Assembly (NCBI RefSeq): GCF_001956315.1
Contig: NZ_KV887143.1
Coordinates: 215,654-279,653 of the forward strand
Length of the DNA: 64,000 bases
DNA from: Sphingomonas montana
GTDB lineage: Bacteria; Pseudomonadota; Alphaproteobacteria; Sphingomonadales; Sphingomonadaceae
Reading direction: 5' to 3'
In this document: one piece after another, positions 30,255 to 39,908 of the stretch
Layout: every line of letters starts with the position of its first letter
How positions within the stretch are numbered: position 1 is the stretch's first letter
Position numbers and translations under genes: made by a program
Notes under the pieces: generated by a model
The model's database searches: none
What the model saw: the letters and a program-made list of their open reading frames with translations, nothing else
What the model was told of the DNA's origin: nothing

Positions 30255-30291
30255 TGATCATGGATCCTGACGTCCGTCAGGATGACGTAGG
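30255..30291. repeat. R1 palindromic repeat
   Basis: Single R1 copy (GATCATGGATCCTGACG, then GTCAGGATGACG) between the 29746 gene and prs. A separate small hairpin, CCGAGCGA with TCGCTCGG, lies at 30170-30194 in the same gap. Confidence 0.75.
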
Positions 30292-30347
30292 AAACGGGGC
30301 GGGACTTCGGTCGGGACGGCGCGGTATCCGGTCCAGCGGTCGTTGCC

Positions 30348-31283
30348 TCAGTCGAACAGCGAGGAGACCGAGCTTTCGTCGGCGATGCGCTTGATCGCTT
30401 CGCCCAGCAGGGGGGCGATGGTGAGGAGGCGGATCTTGTTCGCGCCCGCCACCGCATCCGGCGGCATGATCGAATCGGTGATGACCAGTTCGCTGAGCGT
30501 CGATCCTTCGACCCGCGCCACAGCGCCGCCGGACAGGACGCCGTGGCTGACATAGGCGACGACATCCTCCGCACCCGCGGCGCGCAGGGCGGCGGCGGCG
30601 TTACACAGCGTGCCGGCCGAATCGACGATATCGTCGACCAGGATGCAGAAGCGGCCGGCGACGTCGCCGATGATGTTCATGACCTCACTCTCGCCCGGCC
30701 GTTCACGGCGCTTGTCGACGATGGCGAGCGGCGCGTTGTCGAGCCGTTTCGACAGTGCCCGCGCGCGCACCACGCCGCCGACGTCGGGCGACACGACCAT
30801 CAGGTTGCGACCGGAAAAGCGCGCTTTGATGTCGGCGGACATGACGGGGGCGGCGTAGAGATTGTCGGTCGGGATATCGAAGAAGCCCTGGATCTGCCCG
30901 GCGTGCAGATCGACCGACAGGACACGGTCCGCGCCCGCCACGGTGATCAGGTTGGCGACCAGCTTCGCCGAGATCGGCGTGCGCGGACCGGGTTTGCGAT
31001 CCTGCCGGGCATAGCCGAAATAGGGGACGACCGCGGTGATGCGCCGTGCCGACGAGCGTTTGAGCGCGTCGATGCAGATCAGCAGTTCCATGAGGTTGTC
31101 GTTGGCGGGAAAACCGGTCGACTGGATCACGAACACATCCTCTCCGCGGACATTCTCGTGGATTTCGACAAACACTTCCTCGTCGGCGAAGCGCCGGACG
31201 CTGGCCCGCGTCAGTTCGAGGTCGAGATAGCCGGCGATCGCCGTGGCGAGCCCGATATTGGCATTGCCCGTCAGCAGTTTCAT
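30348..31283 (-). CDS. prs: Ribose-phosphate pyrophosphokinase
   Basis: Makes PRPP from ribose-5-phosphate and ATP, the precursor for nucleotides, histidine, tryptophan and NAD. 311 residues from the ATG of MKLLTGNAN, the conserved N-terminus. [16 protein letters not shown] and the PRPP loop [18 protein letters not shown] are intact. It is transcribed divergently from nadE, an NAD-pathway enzyme, which fits the shared need for PRPP. Confidence 0.96.
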   Translation of the reverse strand: MKLLTGNANIGLATAIAGYLDLELTRASVRRFADEEVFVEIHENVRGEDVFVIQSTGFPANDNLMELLICIDALKRSSARRITAVVPYFGYARQDRKPGPRTPISAKLVANLITVAGADRVLSVDLHAGQIQGFFDIPTDNLYAAPVMSADIKARFSGRNLMVVSPDVGGVVRARALSKRLDNAPLAIVDKRRERPGESEVMNIIGDVAGRFCILVDDIVDSAGTLCNAAAALRAAGAEDVVAYVSHGVLSGGAVARVEGSTLSELVITDSIMPPDAVAGANKIRLLTIAPLLGEAIKRIADESSVSSLFD

Positions 31284-31435
31284 CGAACCGGTCCCCGTCG
31301 TTATGCGGCGTGCCATAACCGCGGGTGCGCGAAACTGCGAGCCTTGTTACACATTAGCGGCAGATTGCACGGGCGGCGACCAACCGGAACGCCGGCCGCA
31401 TTGCCCCGACCCGCCGGTGACCCTAGGTACGCGGC

Positions 31436-33109
31436 ATGGCCGACACCCGCATCATCATCCTTGCCCAGTTGCCGCAGACGGTGGGCGACCTGCGCGGCAA
31501 TGCCGACCATATGCTGGCGGTGCGCGCGGCCCACCCCCACGCCGACCTGATCCTGTTTCCCGAACTGCAGCTGATCGGATATCCGCCGGAGGACCTGGTG
31601 CTGAAACCCGCGGTGCAGGCGCGGGCGGCCACGGAACTGGAACGGATGGCGCAGGCGACCGCGGACGGCGGGCCGGCGATGCTGGTGGGCACGATCCGGG
31701 TGCGCGACGGGTTGCTCCATAATGTCCTGGCGGTGCTGGACGGCGGGCAGGTGGTAGCGGTGCGCGAGAAGCATGAACTGCCCAATTACGGGACGTTCGA
31801 CGAGAAGCGCGTGTTCGCGCCCGGCCCGTTGCCGGAGCCGGTCGATATACGTGGCATGCGGATCGGCCTGCCGGTGTGCGAGGACATCTGGTTCCCCACG
31901 GTGTGCGGGCATCTGGCGGCGGCAGGCGCGGAAATGCTGATCGCGCCGCATGGCAGCCCGTTCGAGGTGGAGAAGGACGATCTGCGCCGCGACGGGATCG
32001 CTGCGGTGCGGGTGTGCGAGACGGGTTTGCCGCTGGTGTTCCTGAACCGCGTCGGCGGGCAGGACGAACTGGTGTTCGACGGTGCGTCGTTCGTGCTGAA
32101 CGGCGACGGTCGCGTGGCGCACCAGTTGCCCGAATGGGACGCGGCGGTGGTCGAGACGGTGTGGGACCGCGCCGTGCCGAGTCAGGGCGCGCGCGCCGGC
32201 TGGACGTGCCGGCCGGGCGTGATCCATGCGCAGGACCCGAGCCCGGTCGATGCCTATCATGCGATGGTCGTGGGGCTGCGCGACTATGTCGAGGCGAACC
32301 GTTTTCCGGGCGTGGTCCTCGGCCTGTCGGGCGGGATCGACAGCGCGTTGTCGGCGGCGGTCGCGGTGGATGCGCTGGGGCCGGAGCGGGTGTGGTGCGT
32401 GATGATGCCGTCGCGCTTTACGGGCGAGGAAAGCCTGTCGGATGCGGCGGAATGTGCGCGGATGCTGGGGTGTCGGCTCGATACGATCCCGATCGCCGCG
32501 GCGATGACGGCCTTCGACGGGATGCTGGCGGGTGTGTTCGACGGGCGGGTGCCGGACCTGGCGGAGGAGAATATCCAGTCGCGGATCCGCGGACTGACGC
32601 TGATGGCGATCAGCAACAAGTATGGGCCGATGCTGCTGACCACCGGCAACAAGAGCGAGATGTCGGTCGGCTATGCGACGATCTACGGCGACATGGCGGG
32701 CGGCTATTCGGTGCTGAAGGATGCGTACAAGACGCTGGTATTCGCGCTGTCGCGCTGGCGGAATGCGAACGCCCCGCGCTTCGGCCTGGGGCCGCGCGGG
32801 CCGGTGATGCCGGACAGCGTGATCGAAAAGCCGCCGTCGGCCGAGCTGCGCGAGGACCAGAAGGACAGCGATTCGCTGCCGCCCTACGAAGTGCTCGACC
32901 CGATCCTGCACGGACTGGTGGAGGAGGAATTGTCGGTGGGCGAGGTCGTGGCGCGCGGGTTCGACCGCGAGACGGTCGTGCGGATCGAGCGGCTGTTGTA
33001 CGTCGCCGAATATAAACGGCGGCAGGCCCCGCCGGGGGTGAAGCTGGGCCGGCGGAACTTCGGTCGCGACCGGCGCTATCCGATCACCAACGCGTTTCGT
33101 TCGGCATGA
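31436..33109 (+). CDS. nadE: Glutamine-hydrolysing NAD+ synthetase
   Basis: Converts deamido-NAD to NAD using glutamine nitrogen. The 557-residue protein has an N-terminal nitrilase-type glutaminase domain with the triad Glu43 (FPELQ), Lys112 (REKHEL) and Cys148 (PVCEDIW), followed by the synthetase domain with its P-loop SGGIDSAL at about 298-305. Its stop overlaps the gltX start (ATGA), giving a two-gene unit. Confidence 0.95.
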   Translation: MADTRIIILAQLPQTVGDLRGNADHMLAVRAAHPHADLILFPELQLIGYPPEDLVLKPAVQARAATELERMAQATADGGPAMLVGTIRVRDGLLHNVLAVLDGGQVVAVREKHELPNYGTFDEKRVFAPGPLPEPVDIRGMRIGLPVCEDIWFPTVCGHLAAAGAEMLIAPHGSPFEVEKDDLRRDGIAAVRVCETGLPLVFLNRVGGQDELVFDGASFVLNGDGRVAHQLPEWDAAVVETVWDRAVPSQGARAGWTCRPGVIHAQDPSPVDAYHAMVVGLRDYVEANRFPGVVLGLSGGIDSALSAAVAVDALGPERVWCVMMPSRFTGEESLSDAAECARMLGCRLDTIPIAAAMTAFDGMLAGVFDGRVPDLAEENIQSRIRGLTLMAISNKYGPMLLTTGNKSEMSVGYATIYGDMAGGYSVLKDAYKTLVFALSRWRNANAPRFGLGPRGPVMPDSVIEKPPSAELREDQKDSDSLPPYEVLDPILHGLVEEELSVGEVVARGFDRETVVRIERLLYVAEYKRRQAPPGVKLGRRNFGRDRRYPITNAFRSA

Positions 33110-34461
33110 GCGCGGTGACCGGACAGGTCGTCACGCGGTTCGCGCCGTCGCCTACGGGTACGCTGCACGTCGGCAATATCCGCACCGCGTTGCTGAACCA
33201 GCTGTTCGCGCTGCGCCATGGCGGGCGGTTCCTGCTGCGGATGGACGATACCGATGCGGAACGATCCACCGCGGACTTCGCGGAGTCGATCGTCCGCGAC
33301 CTGGACTGGCTGGGCCTGCGGGCGGAGAGCATGGTGCGGCAGTCGGACCGCGACGCGCTGTACGAGGCGGCGTTCGAGCGGCTGCGGGCGGCGGGCCGCG
33401 TCTACCCGGCCTATGAGACCGCGCAGGAACTGGACCTGAAGCGCAAGATACTTGCGTCGCGGCGGTTGCCGCCGGTGTATGACCGGGCGGCGCTTGCGCT
33501 GACCGACGAGGACCGGGCGCTGCTGGAGGCGGACGGTGTGCGGCCGCATTGGCGGTTCCGGCTGGACCATGGCACGCCGATCGCGTGGGACGACATGGTG
33601 CGCGGGCCGCAGGCGTTGAATCCGGCGCTGCTGTCCGATCCGGTGATTCGACGGGCGGACGGCAGCTGGCTCTACATGATGCCGTCCGCGGTAGACGATA
33701 TCGCGATGGGCGTGACACATGTCGTGCGCGGCGAGGACCATGTCACCAATACCGGCATGCAGGTGCAGATCTTCGCGGCGCTGGGGGCGGTGGCGCCGGC
33801 GTTCGCGCATGTCGCCCTGCTGACCGGGGACGAGGGGAAGCTGTCCAAGCGGCTGGGGTCGCTCGGCTGCGATGCGTTTCGCGAGGCGGGGATCGAGCCG
33901 GCGGCAGTGGCGGCGTTGCTGGCGCGGATCGGGACCAGTTTGCCGGTCGAGCCGGTTGCCGATGCCGCGGTGCTGGCCGAGACGCTCGATTTCGCGAAGT
34001 TCGGGCGGGCGCCTGCGCGGTTCGATTTCGACGAGCTGGCCGCGATGAACGCGCGGATCGTCCACCAGATGCCGTTCGCGGCGGTGGCGGACCGGTTGCC
34101 GGCGGGGATGACGGCGGTTGCCTGGGACGCGGTGCGCGGCAATCTGACGACGGTTGCCGGTGCGGTGGCGTGGTGGACGGTGATCGCGGGTGAAATCGCG
34201 GTGGTGGCCGAAGGGGATCGTGGGTTCCTGGCGACGGCTGCTGAGACGGCCGAAGGGATCGATTGGGGCGCGGACCCGTGGCATGCGCTGACCGCGGCGT
34301 TGAAGGCGGCGACGGGGGTCAAGGGGCGGGCGCTGTTCCATCCGCTGCGGCTGGCGCTGACGGGGCAGGATTCGGGGCCGGATATGGCGGCGTTGTTGCC
34401 GCTGATCGGGCGCGAGCGGGCAGTGGCGCGGTTGCGCGCGGCGGCGGCGGCGGGGGCTTAG
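33106..34461 (+). CDS. gltX: Glutamate--tRNA ligase (second-copy type, GltX2)
   Basis: Class I synthetase of 451 residues with the HIGH motif as [11 protein letters not shown] (15-24) and KMSKS as KLSKR (about 245). Alphaproteobacteria typically carry two GltX paralogues with different tRNA ranges; at 451 residues this resembles the shorter one, but the other copy is not in this window. Coupled to nadE by a four-base overlap. An R2 repeat follows ten bases after its stop. Confidence 0.9.
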   Translation: MSAVTGQVVTRFAPSPTGTLHVGNIRTALLNQLFALRHGGRFLLRMDDTDAERSTADFAESIVRDLDWLGLRAESMVRQSDRDALYEAAFERLRAAGRVYPAYETAQELDLKRKILASRRLPPVYDRAALALTDEDRALLEADGVRPHWRFRLDHGTPIAWDDMVRGPQALNPALLSDPVIRRADGSWLYMMPSAVDDIAMGVTHVVRGEDHVTNTGMQVQIFAALGAVAPAFAHVALLTGDEGKLSKRLGSLGCDAFREAGIEPAAVAALLARIGTSLPVEPVADAAVLAETLDFAKFGRAPARFDFDELAAMNARIVHQMPFAAVADRLPAGMTAVAWDAVRGNLTTVAGAVAWWTVIAGEIAVVAEGDRGFLATAAETAEGIDWGADPWHALTAALKAATGVKGRALFHPLRLALTGQDSGPDMAALLPLIGRERAVARLRAAAAAGA

Positions 34462-34470
34462 GTCGAGTTT

Positions 34471-34554
34471 CGTCATCCCGGACTTGATCCGGGATCCAGA
34501 GCCACAGAGGCTGTGTCTGGCGTCCCTGGATCCCGGATCAAGTCCGGGATGACG
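34471..34554. repeat. R2 inverted repeat pair after gltX
   Basis: Two R2 copies facing each other: CGTCATCCCGGACTTGATCC at the left and its complement ending GGGATGACG at the right, with about 30 bases of unrelated sequence between. It can form a long hairpin directly after the gltX stop, so it may cap the nadE-gltX mRNA. R2 recurs at 18428, 48922 and 60632. Confidence 0.8.
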
Positions 34555-34625
34555 TTGCTTTTGGAGGAATGGGAGTCCTTCTCGTCATAGTGGCGCGGCC
34601 GATGCGATGCGCCTATATTGAGCAC

Positions 34626-34946
34626 ATGGCAGTCTTCCCTCGTCCCAGTTCGCCGCGCCGCGTGATTGCGGACCTGAAAGCGTTCATTACGACCGGTGAC
34701 CGCGATCATCGGACGCCGATCGCGATCCTCTCGATCCTGATGCCGGTCCTGATCGTGGCGGGGTTTTTGCACGATAGTTATATGGAGCGGCCCGAGCCGG
34801 AGATGACGTTCATCCCGAGCTGGTCCGCCGACCGGAGCGATGCCGAGATCATCGCGCAGCAGAAGGTGGACGAGGCAGCGCGCGTGGCGCGGGTGGCGGA
34901 ACGCCAGCGCCAGTTCAAGAAGGTCGAACGCCAGTTGGGGATGTGA
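34626..34946 (+). CDS. Small membrane-anchored protein of unknown function upstream of ribD
   Basis: A 106-residue protein with one hydrophobic segment (about 32-48) and a charged helix at the C-terminus (EAARVARVAERQRQFKKVERQLGM). The start at 34626 is preferred over the longer frame. Its stop overlaps the ribD GTG, so it is tied to the riboflavin genes, but no domain is recognised. Confidence 0.68.
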   Translation: MAVFPRPSSPRRVIADLKAFITTGDRDHRTPIAILSILMPVLIVAGFLHDSYMERPEPEMTFIPSWSADRSDAEIIAQQKVDEAARVARVAERQRQFKKVERQLGM

Positions 34947-35923
34947 GCCCCGTCATGGTGGATGACGCGCGCTGGATGGCGGCGGCCGTCGCGATCGGCG
35001 AGCGCGGGCGGGGCCGGACCGCGCCCAATCCGGCGGTGGGATGCCTCATCGTGCGTGACGGCCAAGTGATCGGGCGCGGCTGGACGCAGCCGGGCGGGCG
35101 GCCGCATGCCGAGGCGGTGGCATTGGAACAGGCCGGCGACGTTACGGGCGCAACGCTGTTCGTCACGCTGGAACCCTGCGCGCATGACAGCGTCCGCGGG
35201 CCGGCTTGTGCCGACCTGCTGATCGCAGCACGGCCGGCGCGCGTGGTGGTGGCGCTGGTCGATCCGGACCCGCGCACCGCCGGGCGTGGGATCGCACGGC
35301 TGCGGGACGCCGGGATCCGCGTCGATGTCGGGTGCGGGGCGGCGGGTGCGGCGGCGTCGATGGCGGGATTCCTGCTGCGGCAGCGGGCGGGGCGGCCGCA
35401 TGTCACGCTGAAACTGGCGACGTCGCTGGACGGGCGGATCGCGATGGCGGACGGGCGCAGCCGCTGGATCACCGGCGACCGGGCGAGGCGGCATGCGCAT
35501 CTGGAGCGGGCGCGGTGCGACCTGATCGTCGCGGGCGCGGGCACGGTGCGGATCGATGCGCCGCGGCTGGACGTGCGAATCGGCGGGCTGACCGACCGGT
35601 CGCCGCGGCGTGGCGTGCTGACCCGCGGTCAGGCGCCGGCCGGGTGGGAACGGATCGCGGCGCCGGAGGCGGTGGCGGGCTTGGCGGGGATCGACACCGT
35701 GCTGGTGGAGGGCGGGGCGGGGGCGGCGGCGGCGTTCGTGCGTGCCGGGCTGGTCGATCGGTTGCTGCTGTACCGTGCGCCGATCCTGGTCGGGGCCGGT
35801 CTGGCGGCGCTGGGCGATATCGGGCTGGACGCGCTGCATGAGGCCCATGGGCGGTGGCGGCTGGTGGATGCCCGGATGCTTGGCAGCGACCGGCTCGAAG
35901 TCTACGACCGCGTCACGGATTGA
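34943..35923 (+). CDS. ribD: Riboflavin biosynthesis deaminase/reductase RibD
   Basis: Bifunctional enzyme of 326 residues. The deaminase half has HAEAVAL and EPCAHDSVRGPACAD, in which the second cysteine is one residue further on than in the common PC-x8-PC form; both Zn cysteines remain. The reductase half follows (KLATSLDGRIAM, DRLLLYRAPIL). A GTG start at 34943 overlaps the previous stop (GTGA); an ATG at 34955 is the alternative. First enzyme of the ribD-ribE-ribH unit. Confidence 0.93.
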   Translation: MSPVMVDDARWMAAAVAIGERGRGRTAPNPAVGCLIVRDGQVIGRGWTQPGGRPHAEAVALEQAGDVTGATLFVTLEPCAHDSVRGPACADLLIAARPARVVVALVDPDPRTAGRGIARLRDAGIRVDVGCGAAGAAASMAGFLLRQRAGRPHVTLKLATSLDGRIAMADGRSRWITGDRARRHAHLERARCDLIVAGAGTVRIDAPRLDVRIGGLTDRSPRRGVLTRGQAPAGWERIAAPEAVAGLAGIDTVLVEGGAGAAAAFVRAGLVDRLLLYRAPILVGAGLAALGDIGLDALHEAHGRWRLVDARMLGSDRLEVYDRVTD

Positions 35924-35932
35924 GGAATAAGC

Positions 35933-36544
35933 ATGTTCACCGGCATCATCACGGACATCGGCACGATCAGCGCGGTCGAGGCGCGGGGCGACAGGCGGCT
36001 GCGCATCACGTGTGGCTATGACATGGGGGGGGTCGACCTGGGTGCGTCGATCGCCTGCGCGGGCGTCTGCCTGACCGTCGTGGACAAGGGCGCGGACTGG
36101 TTCGCGGTGGACCTGTCGGCCGAAAGCGTGTCGCGGACCGCGCCGGTGTGGAACGAGGGGCAGGCGCTGAACCTAGAACGCGCGCTGAAGGTCGGCGACG
36201 AGCTGGGCGGGCATATCGTGACGGGCCATGTCGACGGGGTCGGCACGATCCTGTCAAAGGTGCCGGAGGGCGATTCGCATCGTTACGAGATCCTGCTGCC
36301 GGTCGCGATCGCGCCCTATGTGGCGGGCAAGGGATCGGTCACGATCGATGGCGTGTCACTGACCATCAACAGCGTGGAGGACCGCGCGGACGGGCCGGTG
36401 ATCGGGTTGAACATCATCCCGCACACCGGATCGGTCACGACGCTGGGCCGGCTGGAGGCGGACGACAAGGTGCATGTCGAGATCGACGTGCTGGCGCGTT
36501 ATCTGGGGCGGATGGAAGCGTTGCGGAACCTGGCCGCAGGGTGA
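35933..36544 (+). CDS. ribE: Riboflavin synthase alpha subunit
   Basis: Forms riboflavin from two lumazine molecules. The 203-residue protein starts MFTGIITDIGTI and has the internal two-fold lumazine-binding repeat, the second copy beginning at GHIVTGHVDGVG. It is nine bases after ribD. In most alphaproteobacteria ribBA would follow; here it does not. Confidence 0.95.
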   Translation: MFTGIITDIGTISAVEARGDRRLRITCGYDMGGVDLGASIACAGVCLTVVDKGADWFAVDLSAESVSRTAPVWNEGQALNLERALKVGDELGGHIVTGHVDGVGTILSKVPEGDSHRYEILLPVAIAPYVAGKGSVTIDGVSLTINSVEDRADGPVIGLNIIPHTGSVTTLGRLEADDKVHVEIDVLARYLGRMEALRNLAAG

Positions 36545-36579
36545 GGGGTCACGCGTATCGGGCGTAGTTGCCGGCGTGC

Positions 36580-36636
36580 TGTTGGCTTCTCGGCTTCGCT
36601 CGAAGGGGTCCCTCGACTGCGCTCGGGATTGGCGGG
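36580..36636. repeat. R3 repeat between ribE and ribH
   Basis: Inverted arms of R3 (CGGCTTCGCTCGAAGG and CCTCGACTGCGCTCGGGA) fill much of the 157-base gap where ribA/ribB normally sits. It could fold in the mRNA between the two riboflavin genes. Confidence 0.72.
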
Positions 36637-36701
36637 TTGTAATTCATAGCGCGTAGAGATCTGGTGTTCGGGCCGCGCGGTAATTCAAAGGACAAGTGAC
36701 G

Positions 36702-37124
36702 ATGGCCCATATCCTGATCGTGGAAGCGCGGTTCTACGACGAACTGAACGACAATCTGGTGGCGGGCGCACAGGCCGCGATCGAGGCGGCGGGCCATACG
36801 CATGAGACGGTGACGGTGCCGGGCGCGCTGGAGGTGCCGGGGGCGATCGCGCTGGCGGCGGAAAGCGACCGCTACAACGCGTTCGTCGCGCTGGGCGTTA
36901 TCATCCGCGGCGAGACCTATCATTTCGAGGTCGTATCGAACGAGAGCGCGCGCGGGTTGATGGACCTGACCCTGGCGGGGGTCGCGATCGGCAATGGGAT
37001 CCTGACCGTCGAGGACGAGCAGCAGGCCTGGGTGCGCGCCCGGCCGGCGGACAAGGACAAGGGCGGCGAGGCGGCCAAGGCGGCGCTGGCGATGCTGGCG
37101 TTGCGGACGCGCTTTTCGGACTGA
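36702..37124 (+). CDS. ribH: 6,7-dimethyl-8-ribityllumazine synthase
   Basis: Makes lumazine from the ribityl-pyrimidine and dihydroxybutanone phosphate. 140 residues from the ATG at 36702, with AAAGGA about nine bases upstream; the GTG at 36696 is less likely. The motif GALEVPGAI (substrate loop) and [14 protein letters not shown] are present. It completes the local riboflavin set except for ribA/ribB. Confidence 0.93.
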   Translation: MAHILIVEARFYDELNDNLVAGAQAAIEAAGHTHETVTVPGALEVPGAIALAAESDRYNAFVALGVIIRGETYHFEVVSNESARGLMDLTLAGVAIGNGILTVEDEQQAWVRARPADKDKGGEAAKAALAMLALRTRFSD

Positions 37125-37160
37125 GGTCCTCTGTCCCGCTTCATTCAAAGGAGAGCGCAC

Positions 37161-37559
37161 ATGAAATCCATCGGCTTCATGCTAGGGCTGGTCGCCGCCG
37201 CCACCGGCGCGACGGCGGCGGCGCCCGTGCGGCGCGCGGTGCCGATCACGGTCGGCGTCAACAACGAGCGGTTCACCCCCGCGCGGATCATGTTGCGGCG
37301 GGGGGTGTCCTATGTGCTGACCATCCGCAACCGATCGGACCGGCGGCATAATTTTTCGGCACCGGAGTTTTTTCGCCTCGCCCGCGTGGCCCCGCGCGAC
37401 GCAGTGCTGGTTCGCAACGACCGGGTAGATGTGAAGGCGGGGCGGAGCGCCACGGTGCATTTCCGCGCACCCGACACGCCCAATGCGGTCTATCGGTTCC
37501 GCAGCACCAACCTGCGCGATGCCGCCACGAACATGAGGGGCGAGATACTGGTGCGGTAA
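37161..37559 (+). CDS. Secreted cupredoxin-like protein without the copper cysteine
   Basis: A 132-residue exported protein with a signal peptide (MKSIGFMLGLVAAATGATAA). The rest has the cupredoxin layout, with FTPARIMLRRGVSYVLTIRN, a histidine in RRHNFSAPEF and a C-terminal MRGEILVR. It contains no cysteine, and the canonical copper site with Cys and Met is not seen, so metal binding is doubtful. It may be structural or bind metal differently. Confidence 0.72.
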   Translation: MKSIGFMLGLVAAATGATAAAPVRRAVPITVGVNNERFTPARIMLRRGVSYVLTIRNRSDRRHNFSAPEFFRLARVAPRDAVLVRNDRVDVKAGRSATVHFRAPDTPNAVYRFRSTNLRDAATNMRGEILVR

Positions 37560-37563
37560 CGGA

Positions 37564-37599
37564 CTGCAGCCCTGTCTCCTCGGTGAGGCAGGGCTGCAG
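37564..37599. terminator. Perfect inverted repeat between the cupredoxin-like and OYE genes
   Basis: CTGCAGCCCTG pairs with CAGGGCTGCAG around a loop, giving a strong hairpin between convergent genes. Only a short T-run follows, so it may need a protein factor or act as an mRNA 3' stabiliser. Confidence 0.6.
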
Positions 37600-37610
37600 T
37601 TCCGAGTCGA

Positions 37611-38699
37611 TCAGGCGTCAGCGGTTTCCAGCGCCGGGTAGTCGATATAGCCCTCGGGACCCTGGCTGTACCAGGTTTTGGCATCGTCCTTCGCCAGCGG
37701 GGCGCCGGTGCGGAGGCGAGCGACGAGATCGGGGTTGCCGATGAACGGGCGGCCGAAGCTGATCGCGTCCGCAATGCCGGTGTCGAGTTCGGCCTGCGCC
37801 TTGCCGACCGAGTCATAGTCCGAATTGACGATCAGCGGACCCTTGAACACCTTGCGGATTTCCGGCGACAGCTTCGGCACGTCGGTGTTGCCGAACGTGC
37901 CGTCGGGGCCGGGTTCGCGCAGTTCGAGGAAGCCGATGCCGAGATCGGACAGCATCTGGGCGGCCGGCAGGAACAGCGCGGTCGGGTTGCTGTCGTCGAC
38001 GCCCTGCGAATCGCCGTTGGGGGACAGGCGGACGCTGGTGCGGCCGGCACCGGCGACCGAGATGACCCGCTCGGTCACTTCGCGGAGCAGGCGGATGCGG
38101 TTTTCGACGCTGCCGCCGTACGTGTCGTCACGAAAGTTGGCGTTGTCGCGCAGGAACTGGTCGATCAGATAGCCGTTCGCGGCGTGGATCTGGACCCCGT
38201 CGAACCCGGCGGCCAGCGCGTTGCGCGTCGCCAGTTCATAGTCGTTCAGCAGGCGGGGGATCTCGTCGAGTTCGAGCGGGCGCGCAACCTCGAAATCCTG
38301 CTTGCCTTCATAGGTGTGCGCTTGGCCGGCGGTCGCGGTGGCGGAGGACGACACGGGCTGCGTCTTGATGACCGAGCTGTGGACCTGGCGGCCCATGTGC
38401 CAGAGCTGCATCACGATGCGGCCGCCGGCGGCGTGGACGGAGTCGGTGACGGACTTCCATGCGGCGACCTGTTCGTCGTTCCAGATGCCGGGCGCGTAGG
38501 GCCAGCCTAGCCCTTCCTGGCTGATGCCGGTCGCTTCGGTGATAATCAGACCGGCAGTCGCACGCTGCGTATAATAGTCGACCATCATGTCGACGGGGAC
38601 ATGATCGCGCGTGGAACGGCCGCGGGTGAGCGGGGCCATAACGATTCGGTTGGGGGCGGCAATATCGCCCAGCTGGATCGGGTCGAACAGGGTGGGCAT
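37611..38699 (-). CDS. Alkene reductase, Old Yellow Enzyme family
   Basis: FMN-dependent ene-reductase of 362 residues, NemA type. MPTLFDPIQLGDIAAPNRIVMAPLTRGR starts the family, and the active-site region with AAGFDGVQIHAANGYLIDQFL and the C-terminal FGRPFIGNPDLV are typical. Such enzymes reduce activated C=C bonds and nitro compounds. The start at 38699 has AAGGA about nine bases upstream; the frame upstream (to 39917) is antisense to coq9. Confidence 0.92.
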   Translation of the reverse strand: MPTLFDPIQLGDIAAPNRIVMAPLTRGRSTRDHVPVDMMVDYYTQRATAGLIITEATGISQEGLGWPYAPGIWNDEQVAAWKSVTDSVHAAGGRIVMQLWHMGRQVHSSVIKTQPVSSSATATAGQAHTYEGKQDFEVARPLELDEIPRLLNDYELATRNALAAGFDGVQIHAANGYLIDQFLRDNANFRDDTYGGSVENRIRLLREVTERVISVAGAGRTSVRLSPNGDSQGVDDSNPTALFLPAAQMLSDLGIGFLELREPGPDGTFGNTDVPKLSPEIRKVFKGPLIVNSDYDSVGKAQAELDTGIADAISFGRPFIGNPDLVARLRTGAPLAKDDAKTWYSQGPEGYIDYPALETADA

Positions 38700-38864
38700 G
38701 GGGACGGGTCCTTCATATCGTTCGTATCGGAGCGGGAGATAGGGCGGCGTCGGCGGTTTCGGCAGGTCCGGCATCCGCGAGAAAAGCTTTCCCGGCCAAA
38801 AGAAGTGCGGACGTGGACGATAGGACCGCTTGGTGTCGGCGGGCCGCGGGCGTATGTTCGGGGC

Positions 38865-39587
38865 ATGACAGACAGCATCGCCTTCCCCGTCCCCACCGCA
38901 GGTCCGGTTGCCGACGACGCGCCGGCCCCCGTCGCGCCCCAGGACATGACGCTGGACGAATTGCGCGTCGCGCTGGCACCGATCCTGCCGATGCATGCGG
39001 CGTTCGACGGATGGGGGGAGGCGGCGCTGGGCCAGGCGGCGGCCGAACTGGACGTGCCGGCGGATCGCGCGCGGCTGGCGTTTCCGGGCGGGGCGGTCGA
39101 CATGATCGATGCCTGGTTCGCTTGCGTTGACGACGAGATGGCGATCCGCGCACCGGCGCCGATGTTGCGCGCACGGAAGATCCGCGACCGGATCACCCGG
39201 CTGGTAGCGGCCCGGCTGGACACGATCGAGATGCATCGCGAGGCGTTGCGCCGCGCGCTGGCCATCCTGGCGATGCCGCAGAATGCGGGTCGCGCCGCAC
39301 GGCTGGGCTGGCGCGCGGCGGACCGGATGTGGCGGCTGGCCGGCGATACGGCGGTCGACCTGGCTTTTTATACCAAGCGGCTGACGCTGGCCGGGGTCTA
39401 TGCCGCGACGCTGCTGGTGTTCATGGACGACCAGAGCGACAATTTCGTCGACACGCGCGCGTTCCTCGACCGGCGGATCGCGGGAGTGATGCGGTTCGAG
39501 AAACTGAAGGCGCAGCTGAAGCCCGATCCGGACCGGATGTTCAGCCCGGTGCGGTTCCTGGGCCGGTTGCGCTACCCCGCATCGTGA
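38865..39587 (+). CDS. coq9: COQ9 family protein
   Basis: A 240-residue protein of the COQ9 family (helical, ARKIRDRITRLVAARLDTIEMHREALRRALAIL). In mitochondria COQ9 presents lipid intermediates to COQ7 for ubiquinone synthesis; bacterial homologues are common in alphaproteobacteria. Start at 38865 is preceded by a weak Shine-Dalgarno; the longer ORF runs over the OYE gene and is not coding. Confidence 0.85.
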   Translation: MTDSIAFPVPTAGPVADDAPAPVAPQDMTLDELRVALAPILPMHAAFDGWGEAALGQAAAELDVPADRARLAFPGGAVDMIDAWFACVDDEMAIRAPAPMLRARKIRDRITRLVAARLDTIEMHREALRRALAILAMPQNAGRAARLGWRAADRMWRLAGDTAVDLAFYTKRLTLAGVYAATLLVFMDDQSDNFVDTRAFLDRRIAGVMRFEKLKAQLKPDPDRMFSPVRFLGRLRYPAS

Positions 39588-39614
39588 TCCGATCGGGGCT
39601 GGCTTTCGCGCCGG

Positions 39615-39633
39615 AGTAATGATAATCATTCGC
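39615..39633. promoter_or_regulatory. Fur box upstream of feoA
   Basis: TAATGATAATCATT matches the 14 central bases of the Fur 19-mer consensus exactly; the flanks deviate. It lies about 15 bases before the feoA start, the position of a repressor site over the promoter, so feoAB should be repressed by iron-loaded Fur. Confidence 0.85.
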
Positions 39634-39656
39634 AAGCAATATTGTGAATGGACGTC

Positions 39657-39908
39657 ATGCGCCTGAACGAACTGCCCCCGCACGAAGCCGCGCTGATCCG
39701 CGTGATCGACTGGACCGCGTTGAAGGCGGGCGAGGCCCGGCGGATGCGCGAGCTGGGATTTGACGAGGGCGTGCGCGTCGAAACGCTGCACCGCGGGCCG
39801 GTGGGGATGGACCCGATCGCCTGCCGCGTCGGCCGCATGACGATTGCACTGCGGCGCAAGACGGCCGCCGCCGTGTCGGTCGAGCCGTTTCCGATGGCGG
39901 CGGAGTGA
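39657..39908 (+). CDS. feoA: Ferrous iron transport accessory protein FeoA
   Basis: An 83-residue SH3-like protein (MRLNELPPHEAALIRV, RRMRELGFDEGVRVE). It assists FeoB in ferrous iron uptake. The ATG at 39657 fits the family start; one at 39648 is also in frame. Its stop overlaps the feoB GTG (GTGA). A Fur box precedes it. Confidence 0.9.
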   Translation: MRLNELPPHEAALIRVIDWTALKAGEARRMRELGFDEGVRVETLHRGPVGMDPIACRVGRMTIALRRKTAAAVSVEPFPMAAE

